Source of the DNA: an uncultured Clostridia bacterium
GTDB taxonomy: Bacteria; Bacillota; Clostridia; TANB77; CAG-508
Reading direction: 5' to 3'
DNA length: 64,000 nucleotides
NCBI GenBank assembly: GCA_947167965.1
Contig: CAMVJW010000002.1
Coordinates: 110,968 to 174,967, forward strand
Positions 63,858-64,000 of the stretch are shown in pieces. The notes under the pieces were generated by a model that was not told the DNA's origin, searched no databases, and saw only the letters and a program-made list of their open reading frames with translations. How positions within the stretch are numbered: the stretch's first letter is position 1; each line of letters starts with the position of its first letter. Position numbers and translations under genes: made by a program.

Positions 63858-63943
63858 TACCTCTCCGTCATCTTCAAAAAACTAAAGTTTTTGGACTCCG
63901 AGGTATACTGACACTGTAACTCGCTTTGCTCAAACAGTCTCAG
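63858..63943. repeat. Two adjacent inverted repeats near the window edge
   Basis: First: TACCTC (63858-63863) with GAGGTA (63900-63905) around AAAAACT/AGTTTTT. Second: CTGACACTGT (63908-63917) with ACAGTCTCAG (63934-63943), one mismatch, loop AACTCGCTTTGCTCAA. The loop resembles the repeat at 15885-16038. Nothing else is recognised in 63811-64000; what lies upstream is outside the window. Confidence 0.55.
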
Positions 63944-64000
63944 CAACACTCAAAAATACATAGATGAATTTAGTTTTAGGTCTTTAACTACTAGATTTTA

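Noticed and set aside
63811..64000. 3' end of 23S rRNA at the window edge
   Set aside because: None of the conserved 23S 3'-terminal sequences are seen; the stretch consists of two inverted repeats and AT-rich DNA.

Overview
The window is strongly AT-rich chromosomal DNA of a low-GC Firmicute, most likely an uncultured clostridial lineage. Support for this: the full S10-spc-alpha ribosomal order, zinc-type S14 and S4, a YqzL-like gene between era and recO, a two-gene rsmH/mraZ division start, RNase J, and sigma-A promoters of textbook form (TTGACA-like, 17-nt spacer, TATAAT-like). I cannot name genus or species. Nearly all genes lie on the minus strand; only a 138-residue surface-type protein and a SanA-like gene are read on the plus strand.

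Layout, left to right. 1-1000: the 5' part of rnhA (cut by the window edge) and an IS200-type element. 1000-6000: glycogen phosphorylase, a P-loop/Asp23 fusion protein and a membrane glycosyltransferase. 6300-23700: one long ribosomal protein region (rpsJ to rplQ, with secY, adk, map, infA, rpoA). It is broken by a terminator and a new promoter between secY and adk, lacks rpmD (L30), and carries three inserts: an unknown 148-residue gene between rplW and rplB, a 122-bp palindrome between rpsS and rplV, and an 86-bp palindrome plus partial copy between rpsN and rpsH. A promoter and a structured leader of about 270 nt precede rpsJ.

23750-31250: a nucleotidyltransferase/partner pair, then recO, yqzL-like, era, site-2 protease, cdsA, uppS, ispA, frr and pyrH (translation, isoprenoid carrier and phospholipid synthesis). 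31300-37100: unrecognised 114- and 799-residue proteins, a surface-type protein, a DUF1846 protein and a frameshifted SanA-like gene. 37076-41460: division cluster (PBP, FtsL-like, RsmH, MraZ) with MraZ boxes at the mraZ promoter and a strange array of CTTTTG motifs about every 15-16 nt between mraZ and rsmH. 41500-50200: uppP, GH15 glucoamylase-type enzyme, beta-CASP RNase, unknown 514-residue protein, FtsK/SpoIIIE. 50285-63200: coiled-coil protein, rsmD, gltX, a Fic protein, RNase J, uvrA, a membrane-anchored protein, a DUF362 protein and a MacB-like ABC transporter.

63300-63810: a small stable-RNA unit with its own promoter, 5S rRNA followed by tRNA-Asn(GUU). The tRNA is split inside its anticodon by a 233-nt group I intron without an ORF; conserved pairings P2, P3, P4, P7 and GAAA-capped hairpins can be read directly. 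I consider this intron the most striking item in the window.
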